Below are positions 25,198 to 34,503 of a stretch of DNA of 64,000 bases, one piece after another (positions within the stretch are counted from its first letter, which is position 1; the number at the start of each line of letters is the position of its first letter). A model generated the notes under the pieces. The model ran no database searches, was not told the DNA's origin, and saw nothing but the letters and a program-made list of their open reading frames with translations. The position numbers and the translations under genes were made by a program. Origin of the DNA: CAG-238 sp934277695 (lineage in GTDB: Bacteria > Bacillota > Clostridia > Peptostreptococcales > Anaerovoracaceae). The DNA lies in assembly GCA_934277695.1 (NCBI GenBank), contig CAKQVG010000004.1, positions 46,706 to 110,705 on the forward strand, in the 5' to 3' direction.

Positions 25198-25652
25198 TTC
25201 TTTTCCTTCCACATGATAATGGCATCCTCGCCGTTATCTTCGTAATATCCCTTTCTCAGGCCCGCCTCACGAAAGCCGAAACCCTCATAAAGTGCTATCG
25301 CCGCTTGGTTTCCGGCTCTGACTTCAAGCGTATAGCTTTCGATGCCCTGCGCCCCGGTAACATCAAACAATACCGAAAGCATTGCACTTGCAATATGCAT
25401 CCGTCTGTACTCCGGTGCAACGGCCACATTCGTGATATGACCCTCGTCGAAAATTTTCCACACGCCCACATAGCCGCATACCTTGCTGTCTATCTCCGCC
25501 ACAATGTAAAAAGCCAGCTTGTTTTCCAATATATCGTGATAGAGCGATTCGTAGCTCCAAGGAACGGAAAAGCATGCCTTTTCAACCTCTTCAACCGCCG
25601 GAACATCAGATTCCGCGGCTTTTCGTATTATCAGTTTCCTGCTCTCATCCAT
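25194..25652 (-). CDS. rimI: Ribosomal-protein-alanine N-acetyltransferase RimI
   Basis: GNAT acetyltransferase of 152 residues. The acetyl-CoA loop is VAVAPEYRRMHIASAML, and RAGNQAAIALYEGFGFREAG is the typical C-terminal signature. It sits between tsaB and tsaD, a very common arrangement in Firmicutes. AGGAG precedes the start. The target, presumably the S18 N-terminus, is inferred from the family. Confidence 0.94.
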   Translation of the reverse strand: MDESRKLIIRKAAESDVPAVEEVEKACFSVPWSYESLYHDILENKLAFYIVAEIDSKVCGYVGVWKIFDEGHITNVAVAPEYRRMHIASAMLSVLFDVTGAQGIESYTLEVRAGNQAAIALYEGFGFREAGLRKGYYEDNGEDAIIMWKEKK

Positions 25653-25658
25653 ATGAAA

Positions 25659-26414
25659 CTACTCCTGTTTCGGTCCCTTGCAAATCGGAAGTTCTCCTGC
25701 TTCAAGCTTCTGCTCCGCCTCTGCCTTGCGCATGTAATCCGGCAGCAGAGCCTCGCGTTTTACCGTATATACATCTGCATTAACCGCAGCACACAAAGCT
25801 GCGGCACGGGCATCCTGATACCTGCACGAAGGATCCGCAAAGCTGTATTTTCCGGCTCCTGCAAGTCCATCGCAAATAAGCGATTCATAGGCGTCGATGC
25901 CGTCCCCGAAGAAAAGAACCTGCCGTCCGTCTGCAAAAACGCGGTTTCGGATCACTTCCAAAACATCCGTCAGCATATACGGACCATCCGCAAGGTATCC
26001 GTCCACCATGCCGTAGACCTGCCCGCGCCTTGCGTTGATAATCGCACAGACCGTGATTCCTTTTGCTCCGGCCTCAGCGGCCTGCTCTTTATATTTGAAG
26101 GCCGTAAGGGTGGGTACCGCAATTGCGTATTCCAGTCCGAAAGCCTGCGACAAGGCGCGTGCCGTTGCCACCCCGATGCGGATTCCCGTGAAAGATCCCG
26201 GACCCACGGAGGATGCAATGTATGAAATTTCATTCTTTGAAACCCCTTGCGATTCCAAGAGACTTGAAACGGAAGGAATCAGTTCTTTGAGATGACTCAA
26301 GCTTCCCTCTATCCGCTTTTCTCCCAAAACAGCAGGCTCCCCGCCGCCTTCGTCCTTTCGCACAAGGCATACGGAGCCTTCTTTTCCTGTGGTTTCAATG
26401 GCTAAAATGTACAT
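25659..26414 (-). CDS. tsaB: t6A biosynthesis protein TsaB
   Basis: Non-catalytic ASKHA partner of TsaD. It begins ILAIETTGKEGSVCLV and contains SSVGPGSFTGIRIGVATARA, the family signature. Length is 251 residues. It overlaps tsaE by 13 bases and is followed by rimI after six bases. Confidence 0.96.
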   Translation of the reverse strand: MYILAIETTGKEGSVCLVRKDEGGGEPAVLGEKRIEGSLSHLKELIPSVSSLLESQGVSKNEISYIASSVGPGSFTGIRIGVATARALSQAFGLEYAIAVPTLTAFKYKEQAAEAGAKGITVCAIINARRGQVYGMVDGYLADGPYMLTDVLEVIRNRVFADGRQVLFFGDGIDAYESLICDGLAGAGKYSFADPSCRYQDARAAALCAAVNADVYTVKREALLPDYMRKAEAEQKLEAGELPICKGPKQE

Positions 26415-26830
26415 TTATATACCCTTTCTCCTTCTTTTTCTCCGTATGCGAGATAAATGTATTTCGTGTTTTCCGGCAGAATATCCAAAATCAGGTCCGC
26501 CCATTCCACAATGCATACTCCTTCGCCGAAAAAATACTCATCGATGCCGATGTTAAAAAGTTCATCCGGATCGCTCACCCGGTAAACATCAAAATGATAC
26601 AGCGGCATCCTGCCGTCCGTATACTCTTTTACAATCGTAAAAGTCGGGCTGTTTACCCTTCGCTTGATTCCAAGTCCCTCCGCAATATACGATGTGAGCG
26701 CCGTCTTGCCTGTTCCGAGGTCGCCGATCAACGCAAGCACATCGCCGGGAGAAAGGCTTTCCGCAAGTTCGTGTGCAAACCGCCGGGTTTCTTCTTCATT
26801 TTTAATTGGTACAATTCTCTTTATTTTCAT
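26402..26830 (-). CDS. tsaE: t6A biosynthesis ATPase TsaE
   Basis: P-loop ATPase that resets the TsaBD complex. Walker A is IGDLGTGKTALT, and NSPTFTIVKEY with LYHFDVYRV follow as in the family. Length is 142 residues from the ATG at 26830, which overlaps the upstream transporter gene by 29 bases. The ribosome binding site is weak (AGAGGGG at an unusually long spacing). No other in-frame start fits. Confidence 0.94.
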   Translation of the reverse strand: MKIKRIVPIKNEEETRRFAHELAESLSPGDVLALIGDLGTGKTALTSYIAEGLGIKRRVNSPTFTIVKEYTDGRMPLYHFDVYRVSDPDELFNIGIDEYFFGEGVCIVEWADLILDILPENTKYIYLAYGEKEGERVYKCTF

Positions 26831-27398
26831 GTGCTTTGTGAAGCCCCTCTCTGTGAAGGAATCCAGAAATTCTCTTATATACCACAAAAGTGATAAGCGA
26901 ATTTAAGGTGCCTTTGATTACGTTGAACAAAAGAATCAGCGGCATCAGGCTTACAACGACCTCTCTCATTGCTTCTCCGCCGTAGTAGAACGGTGTTACA
27001 AAATAGTTTGCGAAGCCCATGACAATCGTCATTACAAGAGTTGCAGCCGCCATCGAGATGATTGCGACTTTCTTCGTCTTGTGTTTTCTGTAAATGCATC
27101 CGGCTGTGATAAGAAATGCACCCGATGCAATCATATGCATCAGGAAGCCGTAAACGCTGTCTCCTCCGAGGAGAAACGCCTGGATTGCACTCACGACGGT
27201 AAGCGCAAGCATTCCTGCCGCAGGTCCGAACGCGAAGGTCGTGATGATAATCGGAATGTCTGCAAGGTCGTAAGTTAAGAATGATACCGCCGGTATCAGC
27301 GGGAACCGTACAAGCCCGATTACACATGCGACCGCAGCCATCATCGCCATTTTGACAAGTCTGTCCGACTTTACCTTTTGATTGTTTAAATTAGTCAT
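26802..27398 (-). CDS. ribU: ECF transporter S component, riboflavin type (RibU)
   Basis: Substrate-binding membrane subunit of an energy-coupling-factor vitamin transporter, 198 residues with about six helices. FPLIPAVSFLTYDLADIPII and FAFGPAAGMLALTVVSAIQA are typical of RibU. The FMN riboswitch upstream confirms riboflavin as likely substrate. The shared EcfA/EcfT subunits are not in this window. It reads into tsaE. Confidence 0.93.
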   Translation of the reverse strand: MTNLNNQKVKSDRLVKMAMMAAVACVIGLVRFPLIPAVSFLTYDLADIPIIITTFAFGPAAGMLALTVVSAIQAFLLGGDSVYGFLMHMIASGAFLITAGCIYRKHKTKKVAIISMAAATLVMTIVMGFANYFVTPFYYGGEAMREVVVSLMPLILLFNVIKGTLNSLITFVVYKRISGFLHREGLHKAHENKENCTN

Positions 27399-27487
27399 TT
27401 CTACAGTTTCCTCTCTTTCTGTATCTGCACGTTTTAAAAAACGCGCTTCTTAAGATGTAGTTGGAAATCTGTCAGGTTACACAAGTA

Positions 27488-27511
27488 GAGCCTTGATGGG
27501 AATCAAGGCTC
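27488..27511 (-). promoter_or_regulatory. Hairpin between FMN aptamer and ribU
   Basis: Perfect stem GAGCCTTGAT/ATCAAGGCTC with a four-base loop, placed after the aptamer in the leader. In the direction of ribU the T run precedes rather than follows the stem, so this is not a standard terminator for ribU. It may be an anti-terminator part or act on opposite-strand transcription. Confidence 0.5.
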
Positions 27512-27576
27512 AAAAAAGCAACATACGAATTTCACGCCAAGCCTCCGTCAATTTATCCCGCAGGCATCACGCAATT

Positions 27577-27686
27577 CTTTGTTTCTCTCATCCGGACTAT
27601 ACCGTCGGTGCAGGAATCTCACCTGCTCGGCGCCTTTCGGCGTTCGCGGACTATACCGCCGGTGAGGAATTTCACCTCGCCCTGAA
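27577..27686 (-). ncRNA. FMN riboswitch (RFN element)
   Basis: The minus strand carries the near-consensus RFN core: CAGGGCGAGGTGAAATTCC near 27686, CCGGCGGTATAGTCCGCG, GCAGGTGAGATTCCTGCACC, GACGGTATAGTCCGGATG, and GAGAGAAAC at the 3' end. It lies in the leader of ribU, about 180 bases before the start codon. FMN binding would lower riboflavin uptake. Confidence 0.97.
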
Positions 27687-27727
27687 ACAGATTATGTTAT
27701 TATATTTCCCATTCGGGAAAACTTACG

Positions 27728-29170
27728 CTAACTATTATATTCCCCCGAAGAGAGTTTGTAAATAGCTTCCGCATAAATTTTTGTCATTTGCTCGAGTCTC
27801 TCGATGCTGAGATACTCATTTTTTTGGTGCATCAAATCTTCATCACCCGGGAAGAGTGCCCCGTATGCGATAACATTCTTTGCAGCTCTCGCATAGGTTC
27901 CGCCGCCTATCACCTTAGGCCCCGACTCGGTATCTCCGCTGTGCCTGCGGTAAATATCAACCAGCACGCGAACCATCGGGCTGTCCGCTTCTACAAAGAT
28001 CGGTTCGTGGTGTTTCAGCTTCAGAACTCCGATATTGTACTTTTCAAGCAAATCGCTCATCGCATCGTACACATCGTCGTCCGTCATCGTCACCGGATAT
28101 CTTACATTGATCGTAAGCTTGCCCGCATTTTCATTCATTTCGGCCATGCCCACATTGAAAATCAACTTTCCGGATGGTTCATCAGAGAAACCGATTCCAA
28201 GCTTCGTGCCGTCGAGGCAGAAGCCGATATACTTGTTATAAAAGTCTATGAAATCGTTATGGTCTTCATCCACAAAGTTCAGTCTCCCGAGGAACGCCAT
28301 CATAATCGAAACCGCATTCAAGCCCGCTTCCGGTCTTGCACCGTGCGCTCCGATTCCTTCCGTTGTGATTTCCAGGGATTTTCCCACGCCCTTTGCGTGA
28401 ATCCGATAGCCGGTTTCCTCACGGAAAGCGGTGATTTCCTCGCGGATTTTCACATACGGAGCTTCCTCGTCCTTTTGATTTCTGATTACCACTCTGCAGT
28501 AGTCGGCTACACTGTTGGCAGCCATGCCGCCTTTCATCGATCGAAGCTTCAGCCCCTTAACCTGCGAATCGCGGAATTTTCTCGCAAGTTCAAAGACCAG
28601 TACGCCCATTTCCCCATTTATCACAGGAAAATCCGCATCCGGTGTGAAACCGAAGTCCGGCTTCGGCGCTTTTGAAAAGTAGTAGTCCATGCCTTTCCAG
28701 CCGGTTTCCTCATCGAGTCCGATTATCAGGCGTATCGTTGCCTTCGGCACATACCCGGAGTCCTTTAGGGCCTTCATCGCATACAGGCACGAAATCATCG
28801 GACCTTTGTCGTCCGTGGTTCCTCTGCCGTATATCCTGCCTTCCGCTATGCTTGCCGCATAAGGGTCAAAATCCCATCCGCCCGCTGCCGGCACGACATC
28901 GAGATGTCCGAGAATGCCGAAAATTTTATCGCCTGTTCCCGGAAAGTCCACATGCCCTCCGTAATTGTCCGCATTGAAGGTTTCGAACCCCATGCTTTCT
29001 GCAAGCGCAAGAAAAGTCTCAAAAGCCTTCTGGACGCCTTCTCCGAACGGATACACACCGCCGTCCGCCGTCTTTACCGGCTGAGACTGCTCGCTCTCGC
29101 ACCGCAAAACAGACTGCAGGGATGCAATCATTTCTTCTTTATTCCGCTCAAGAAATTCCTCGTACTTCAT
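27728..29170 (-). CDS. pepV: Dipeptidase PepV/Sapep (M20 family)
   Basis: Zinc-dependent cytosolic dipeptidase of 480 residues. M20 motifs are GILGHLDVVPAAGGW, YGRGTTDDKGPM, and IIGLDEETGWKGMDY, followed by the dimerisation/lid domain and a final GGGTYARA with GALFPGDEDLMH. It begins two bases after the nifU-like stop, and its ribosome binding site is weak, so translation may be coupled. Confidence 0.95.
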   Translation of the reverse strand: MKYEEFLERNKEEMIASLQSVLRCESEQSQPVKTADGGVYPFGEGVQKAFETFLALAESMGFETFNADNYGGHVDFPGTGDKIFGILGHLDVVPAAGGWDFDPYAASIAEGRIYGRGTTDDKGPMISCLYAMKALKDSGYVPKATIRLIIGLDEETGWKGMDYYFSKAPKPDFGFTPDADFPVINGEMGVLVFELARKFRDSQVKGLKLRSMKGGMAANSVADYCRVVIRNQKDEEAPYVKIREEITAFREETGYRIHAKGVGKSLEITTEGIGAHGARPEAGLNAVSIMMAFLGRLNFVDEDHNDFIDFYNKYIGFCLDGTKLGIGFSDEPSGKLIFNVGMAEMNENAGKLTINVRYPVTMTDDDVYDAMSDLLEKYNIGVLKLKHHEPIFVEADSPMVRVLVDIYRRHSGDTESGPKVIGGGTYARAAKNVIAYGALFPGDEDLMHQKNEYLSIERLEQMTKIYAEAIYKLSSGEYNS

Positions 29171-29172
29171 TT

Positions 29173-29394
29173 TTATACGGATTCGACGCCCTGAATTTCA
29201 GGATAGCTTTCCTTGAGGATTCTTTCGATTACAGCCTTGAGCGTCATCTGAGCTCCCGGACATCCTGCACAGTGTCCCTGAAGTTTCACTTTCACAATAT
29301 TTTCTTCCGTAAGTTCTACGAATTCAACATCTCCTCCGTCTCTCTGGAGGAACGGTCTGATCTGCTCAAGAGCTTCCTGAATCTTTTTTTCCAT
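29173..29394 (-). CDS. NifU-like C-terminal domain protein (Fe-S scaffold)
   Basis: A 73-residue protein made only of the NifU C-terminal domain, with the cluster-binding GHCAGCPGAQMTLK (CxxC). RPFLQRDGGDVEFVEL is the other conserved stretch. Such short proteins act as iron-sulphur scaffolds or carriers. It is coupled to pepV; no isc/suf gene is nearby. Confidence 0.93.
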   Translation of the reverse strand: MEKKIQEALEQIRPFLQRDGGDVEFVELTEENIVKVKLQGHCAGCPGAQMTLKAVIERILKESYPEIQGVESV

Positions 29395-29424
29395 TTTTTG
29401 TGTTTCCTTTCGTTTTCTCTTATT

Positions 29425-30723
29425 TTATTCTACTGTATAGGTCGGCTGTTCGATTCCGCCCACAATAAAGTTAATCGTAATCGATTTGGTTGCTTCATTC
29501 TTTCCGTTGTAATTGATTACACCGGACGCACCTTGGAAATTCTTTGTTTGGCTCAGGGCGTCGCGGATGTGCTCGCCCGCCGGGATTCCGGTTTCCAGTG
29601 CGTTCTGGAGGACTTCCTTAGCGGTTCTTCCTTCTGCATCGGTTGCGGCATCTGCCGTAAGCTTATCCGGATCCATGGTCTGTATTGCATCGTAGGCTCT
29701 GCTTATCGCATCGATTGCAAGGCAGTATGCATCAAATGCAACGGCCGTTCTTGCCGAAGGTTCCTCGCTCTCCCCGTATTTCGCTTTGAATGCCTGAATA
29801 AACTCGTTTGACACCTCTGTTTCCGCATTCTGGCTCTGTTCCGTAGGAAAAGCTGCCTGAATACGGTCATTTTCTTTGAGGTATTTGATGAGCTTGTCAT
29901 CATTCCAGCTTCTTGTTCCGAGAAAAAGCACATTCATCAGCTTCTTGTCCATCGCCTGCTTCATAAACTCAATGGAGTTTTCTGCAGAAAGCGTAACAAA
30001 TACCGTATCCGCGCCGGATGCCTTGATATCGTCAATTGTCTTGCTGTAGTCGGTGCTGTCCTTCGGAACCGTGAAGGTCCCCGCAACGCTGTTGCTCTGT
30101 CCCGACAGCTTCTTGAAGCGGTTCGTAAAACGTTTGATTGTAGCTGTAGCCGTATCGTCATCCTCTGTTTTTACAGCCGCCGCAACGATTTTTTTCTGTG
30201 AGGTATATGCGAAGTCCGCCAAAGCATCCCCTTGTCTTGTCTCCGAATAGGTCGCACTGAAATAGTAGTCGTTGTTGGTCGTAATAAGCGGGTTGGTACT
30301 GGAAATCGTGATTGCCGGAATATTGTTCGCTTTTGCGTACTTGCCGGCGATCAGCGTGAGTGTTTCCCCATAGCTGCCGAGAATTACAGAAGGCGAATTT
30401 GAGGAAATCAGTTCCTGTATTACCGTCTCGCCCGTGTAAATATCCGACTTGTTGTCTCCGTAAACAAGCTCCACCTTCTTGCCGCAGACGGTAGGATAAA
30501 GGTCGTGGGCAAGTTCGATTCCCATGAGTTCCTCGTTGCCCTCCGTTTTATTTTTACCCGAAAGCGGCTCAAAAACCCCTATTTTAATGGTTCTTTCCTG
30601 TGCTTCTTTTCCATCGTCAAAAAACGCGTTTTTGAAGTTGTTGTAAGTTGTGCACGCGCAAAGCCCCGCGGTCAGCGAAACAGTCATGGCGCATGCCAGC
30701 ACTTTTTTAACTGTTCTGTTCAT
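29425..30723 (-). CDS. livK: ABC transporter substrate-binding lipoprotein (branched-chain amino-acid type) 1
   Basis: Periplasmic-binding-fold lipoprotein of 432 residues. The signal peptide ends in the lipobox AGLCAC (Cys near residue 22-24). The mature part starts TIKIGVFEPLSGKNKTEG and has the Peripla_BP_6 layout with ILGSYGETLTLIAGKYAK. It is the last gene of the livHMGF run, three bases after livF, and pairs with a second binding protein at the front of the cluster. Ligand is unknown. Confidence 0.93.
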   Translation of the reverse strand: MNRTVKKVLACAMTVSLTAGLCACTTYNNFKNAFFDDGKEAQERTIKIGVFEPLSGKNKTEGNEELMGIELAHDLYPTVCGKKVELVYGDNKSDIYTGETVIQELISSNSPSVILGSYGETLTLIAGKYAKANNIPAITISSTNPLITTNNDYYFSATYSETRQGDALADFAYTSQKKIVAAAVKTEDDDTATATIKRFTNRFKKLSGQSNSVAGTFTVPKDSTDYSKTIDDIKASGADTVFVTLSAENSIEFMKQAMDKKLMNVLFLGTRSWNDDKLIKYLKENDRIQAAFPTEQSQNAETEVSNEFIQAFKAKYGESEEPSARTAVAFDAYCLAIDAISRAYDAIQTMDPDKLTADAATDAEGRTAKEVLQNALETGIPAGEHIRDALSQTKNFQGASGVINYNGKNEATKSITINFIVGGIEQPTYTVE

Positions 30724-30726
30724 ATC

Positions 30727-31431
30727 TTATTCCCCTAAATATGCATGTTTTACTCTCTCATCCGAAAGCAGTGCCTTACCCGGCCCTGCCATCGTAATAT
30801 TCCCCGTTTCCATTACATATGCGTAATCCGAAATCTCAAGTGCGGCGTTCGCATTCTGCTCAATCAGCAGTACGTTTACGCCTGCCTCCTTAATTTGCCG
30901 GATAATCGTGAAAATATCCTTGATTATCAGCGGAGCAAGACCCAGCGAAGGTTCGTCCAGCATCAGAAGTTTCGGTTTGCTCATCAGTGCGCGCCCTACC
31001 GCAAGCATCTGCTGCTCGCCGCCTGAAAGCGTCGCACCGAGCTGCCAGGTTCTTTCTTTCAGACGTGGGAAAAGGCTGTATACCCATTCTCTGTCCTTTG
31101 CAATCGCGCTCTTATCCTTTCTGAGGTAAGCCCCTGCGGAAAGGTTTTCTTCTACCGTAAGGTCAGGGAAAATCTTACGTCCTTCCGGACAAAGGATAAT
31201 TCCTTCGCCAACGATATCTTTTGTTTTCATGGATGTAATATCCGTATCGTCCCAGTAAATATGACCTTCCGTCTTGGCTACAAGCCCCATGATTGCCTTA
31301 AGCGTTGTGGACTTTCCGGCACCGTTTGCTCCGATCAGCGAAATAATCTGTCCGTCCGGAACATCCAGGCTGACGCCGTTCAGCGCGTGAATACCGCCGT
31401 AGTATACATGTAAATCTCTGATTGCAAGCAT
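30727..31431 (-). CDS. livF: Branched-chain amino-acid ABC transporter ATPase LivF
   Basis: ATP-binding subunit of 234 residues. Walker A GANGAGKST, signature LSGGEQQML, and Walker B LLMLDEPSLGLAP. GLAP after Walker B is typical of LivF. Its start overlaps the livG stop. Confidence 0.97.
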   Translation of the reverse strand: MLAIRDLHVYYGGIHALNGVSLDVPDGQIISLIGANGAGKSTTLKAIMGLVAKTEGHIYWDDTDITSMKTKDIVGEGIILCPEGRKIFPDLTVEENLSAGAYLRKDKSAIAKDREWVYSLFPRLKERTWQLGATLSGGEQQMLAVGRALMSKPKLLMLDEPSLGLAPLIIKDIFTIIRQIKEAGVNVLLIEQNANAALEISDYAYVMETGNITMAGPGKALLSDERVKHAYLGE

Positions 31432-32276
31432 TATTCATCCACCCCCAAATACGCTTCAATTACTGCAGGGTTATTCTGAATTTCTTCCGGCGTGCCGTCC
31501 GCAATCTGACCGCCGTAGTTCAGTACATAAATATGGTCGCAAATTCCCATGATTACCTGCATATGGTGTTCTATCATCAAAATGCTGAGGTCAAACTCGT
31601 CACGGATTCTGCCGATAAAATGCATCAGTTCGTCAGATTCCTGCGGGTTCATCCCTGCCGCCGGTTCGTCCAAAAGCAAAATCTTCGGATGGGTCGCAAG
31701 TGCTCTTGCGATTTCCAAATGTCTCTGTTTGCCGTAAGGAAGGGATGTTGAGAGATCATCCTTGTTTTCGTAAAGTTCAACTTTCTTCAGGAGTTCCTCG
31801 GCCTCTTCAATCATCTTCTTTTCTTCGGCTCTTGCCGTTTTCGACTTGAAAGTAGCTCCGAAGATGCTCTGCTTCTGGTTCATGTGCATGGCAACCAGAA
31901 CATTTTCAAGCACGGTCATTTCCTTGAACAGTCTGATATTCTGGAACGTACGCGCAACTCCGAGTTTCGTTACCTTGTCCGGTGTGAGCTTGATCGTCTG
32001 CTGATAATCGCCCTGGTGTTTACCCTTATAGGTTGTCGCCATCTTGCCTTTCGGATAATTTTCGATTTCAACCAATCCGTTAATGTGGACCGCACCGTTT
32101 GTCGGCTCGTAAACTCCGGTTACAACATTGAACGCCGTTGTCTTTCCGGCACCGTTCGGTCCGATAAGTCCGACGATTTCATTCTTGTGGACCTCAAGGT
32201 TGAGGTTGTCTACTGCCACAACTCCGCCGAACTGCATCGTAATATCGGAGAGCTTTAATACTACTTCATTTGTCAT
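31431..32276 (-). CDS. livG: Branched-chain amino-acid ABC transporter ATPase LivG
   Basis: ATP-binding subunit of 281 residues. Walker A GPNGAGKTT. The usual LSGGQ signature is changed to SLPYGKQRHLEIARAL, as is normal in LivG. Walker B is LLLDEPAAGMNP. It directly follows livM (one-base gap) with AAGGAGGTG upstream. Confidence 0.97.
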   Translation of the reverse strand: MTNEVVLKLSDITMQFGGVVAVDNLNLEVHKNEIVGLIGPNGAGKTTAFNVVTGVYEPTNGAVHINGLVEIENYPKGKMATTYKGKHQGDYQQTIKLTPDKVTKLGVARTFQNIRLFKEMTVLENVLVAMHMNQKQSIFGATFKSKTARAEEKKMIEEAEELLKKVELYENKDDLSTSLPYGKQRHLEIARALATHPKILLLDEPAAGMNPQESDELMHFIGRIRDEFDLSILMIEHHMQVIMGICDHIYVLNYGGQIADGTPEEIQNNPAVIEAYLGVDE

Positions 32277-32277
32277 A

Positions 32278-33606
32278 TTACTGCACCTCCTTTTCGAATA
32301 CTACGACATGGTCGTAAACCGGAAGCGGCGTAAACAGCTTCTCTCCGGCTTCAAGTGCTTCTGCACCTTTTGCCTTTTTCTCTGCTGCCTTCGCTTTTGC
32401 TTCTTTCTTAGCTTCCTTCTGCTCTTTGCGTTCAGCAAGCTGCGCTTTTTTCTTTGCCGGCCATGCCTTGGTTCTCTGCGGAAGCGTCTTAAACCAGCGA
32501 ATGATTCCGTCCCATGAGAATTCCTTGTTGCCCATGATGCCCTTTGCAAAGAAAAGCACAACGAGCATAATCAGAATCGCAAACACAACCTTACGGAAGC
32601 CTGCGCGCATGAGTGTGGACTGGATTCCAAGCCATTCTCCCTGGTCGAGACCTCTGAGCAGCCATTCATTGAGTCCGATGAAAATGAACGAACCGATAAT
32701 GGAGCCGGTAATCGAGCCAATACCGCCGATAACGACGATAAGCAGAATTTCGTAAGTCATATTCGTTGTAAATGTTGACGCGGTTGCGGAATTTTGGAAC
32801 ATTGCCAGAAGCGCTCCGCCGACACCCGCAAAGAAGGATGAAATAACAAATGCAAGTTCTTTATGTTTAAACAGGTTTACGCCCATCGCTTCCGCTGCGA
32901 TTTCGTCATCGCGAATCGCCTTGAAAGCTCTGCCGTATGTGGAATTAATCAGTAATACGATTAATGCTATGCAAATACCCGAGAAAATAATCGGGAACAA
33001 TGCCGTTTCGTAAGTTGTGAACTCTCTCAAAATGTTCGAGCCGTTTGTAACCGGTCCGATGGCGTTCCACTGGAATACGGCTCTCAGGATTTCGGCAAAT
33101 CCCAGCGTTGCAATTGCAAGGTAGTCGGACTTCAGTCTGAGTACCGGAATACCGATCAAGTAAGCGATTCCGCCGGTCAAAAGTCCCGCAAAGATAATCA
33201 GAATAAAGATACCCGCATATTCGCCGATAAAACCACCGAAGCTGCCTTCTCCTCCGAGTGCATTCATCAGAATCTCCGGAACCGAGAATTTAAAAAGTCC
33301 GCCATTGAAGTATTGATAAACCGACTCATGCTGAGACGCAGGAATCGAGAAAATCGCATAAGCATAAGCTCCGATAAGCATGAAGCCTGCCTGTCCGAGG
33401 GAGAAAAGTCCCGTAAAGCCGTTCAGTAAGTTCATTGATACCGCAACCAGTGCAAAAATCGCACCTTTTTTGATTACCGTCATAAGCATGTTCCACTGTG
33501 ACGTCATAGGAATGAGCGTGTCGCCCAAATATACAAGAACAAGGAACACCAAAATGGCAGCAGCACTGTAGACGGTTTTTTGTTTTTTTGATAATGTCTT
33601 TTCCAT
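32278..33606 (-). CDS. livM: Branched-chain amino-acid ABC permease LivM with charged C-terminal tail
   Basis: Permease of 442 residues with about nine membrane helices and the EAA-like loop GVNLFKHKELAFVISSFFAG. NLLNGFTGLFSLGQAGFMLIGA is the family N-terminal motif. The last ~70 residues are an unusual cytosolic extension rich in Lys, Glu and Ala (AQLAERKEQKEAKKEAKAKA) that family members of about 320-360 residues lack. AAGGAGG precedes the start. Confidence 0.95.
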   Translation of the reverse strand: MEKTLSKKQKTVYSAAAILVFLVLVYLGDTLIPMTSQWNMLMTVIKKGAIFALVAVSMNLLNGFTGLFSLGQAGFMLIGAYAYAIFSIPASQHESVYQYFNGGLFKFSVPEILMNALGGEGSFGGFIGEYAGIFILIIFAGLLTGGIAYLIGIPVLRLKSDYLAIATLGFAEILRAVFQWNAIGPVTNGSNILREFTTYETALFPIIFSGICIALIVLLINSTYGRAFKAIRDDEIAAEAMGVNLFKHKELAFVISSFFAGVGGALLAMFQNSATASTFTTNMTYEILLIVVIGGIGSITGSIIGSFIFIGLNEWLLRGLDQGEWLGIQSTLMRAGFRKVVFAILIMLVVLFFAKGIMGNKEFSWDGIIRWFKTLPQRTKAWPAKKKAQLAERKEQKEAKKEAKAKAAEKKAKGAEALEAGEKLFTPLPVYDHVVVFEKEVQ

Positions 33607-33618
33607 CTCTGCCCCTCC

Positions 33619-34503
33619 TTATACCTTGTTAATATCTTTCTCGCCAAAGATTCCCGTAGGCTTAACCATAAGAATAATGATGAGAAGAACAAATGTAAAC
33701 GCATCCGAGAATGTTGTCCAGCCCGCACCTTTGATAAGGTTTTCGCAAAGTCCGATGACGAACGCACCGACAACCGCGCCCGGAACGGAACCGATTCCCC
33801 CGAATACCGCTGCAACGAAAGCCTTCAGTCCCGGCATTGCGCCTGACATCGGGTTAACGCCCGTGTAGTTGGAGAAGAAGAGAATCGAACCTACCGCAGC
33901 AAGGAACGAACCGATAACGAATGTTACGGCTATAACCCTGTTAATGTCGATACCCATAAGTTCGGATGTTTCAAAATCACGCGAAACCGCACGCATTGCC
34001 ATGCCGATTTTTGTATGGTTGATGAGCAGAACAAGCAGTATCACAAGTCCGATTGTCAGGAACGGTGTAATAACCGTTACCATCTTCGTATGTGCTCCTA
34101 AAACCGTTACGGTCTTCTGAAGGAACGGGATGGACGGATAAGTCTTCGTCAGTCCGCCTGTCACATACAGTGCGATATTCTGCAGGAAGTAGGACACGCC
34201 GATCGCGGAAATCATGATTGACATTCTCGGTGCTGAGCGCAGAGGTCTGTAAGCGACTCTCTCAATCGTGCAGCCGAGCACAACCGTAAACGCGATAACG
34301 ATAATTATGCTTACCCACACAGGAAGCACCGTTACCAGATAAATCATAACCAGTCCGGCCATCATGAACATATCCCCGTGTGCGAAGTTAATCAGCCTGA
34401 GAATACCGTAAACCATAGTATACCCGATTGCGATGAGGGCATACTGACCGCCTACGGAAATTCCCGCCAGGACATATGGCAGCCATTTCGTAATTAATTC
34501 CAT
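33619..34503 (-). CDS. livH: Branched-chain amino-acid ABC permease LivH
   Basis: Permease of 294 residues beginning MELITKWLPYVLAGISVGGQ, with the LivH motif YGILRLINFAHGDMFMMAG. The start at 34503 is behind TTTTGGAGG; the longer frame from 34590 covers the leader hairpins. Together with LivM it forms the membrane channel. Confidence 0.95.
   Translation of the reverse strand: MELITKWLPYVLAGISVGGQYALIAIGYTMVYGILRLINFAHGDMFMMAGLVMIYLVTVLPVWVSIIIVIAFTVVLGCTIERVAYRPLRSAPRMSIMISAIGVSYFLQNIALYVTGGLTKTYPSIPFLQKTVTVLGAHTKMVTVITPFLTIGLVILLVLLINHTKIGMAMRAVSRDFETSELMGIDINRVIAVTFVIGSFLAAVGSILFFSNYTGVNPMSGAMPGLKAFVAAVFGGIGSVPGAVVGAFVIGLCENLIKGAGWTTFSDAFTFVLLIIILMVKPTGIFGEKDINKV

Noticed and set aside
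27788..28675. Long plus-strand ORF opposite pepV
   Set aside because: A shadow of the PepV coding frame; no start signal or family match.
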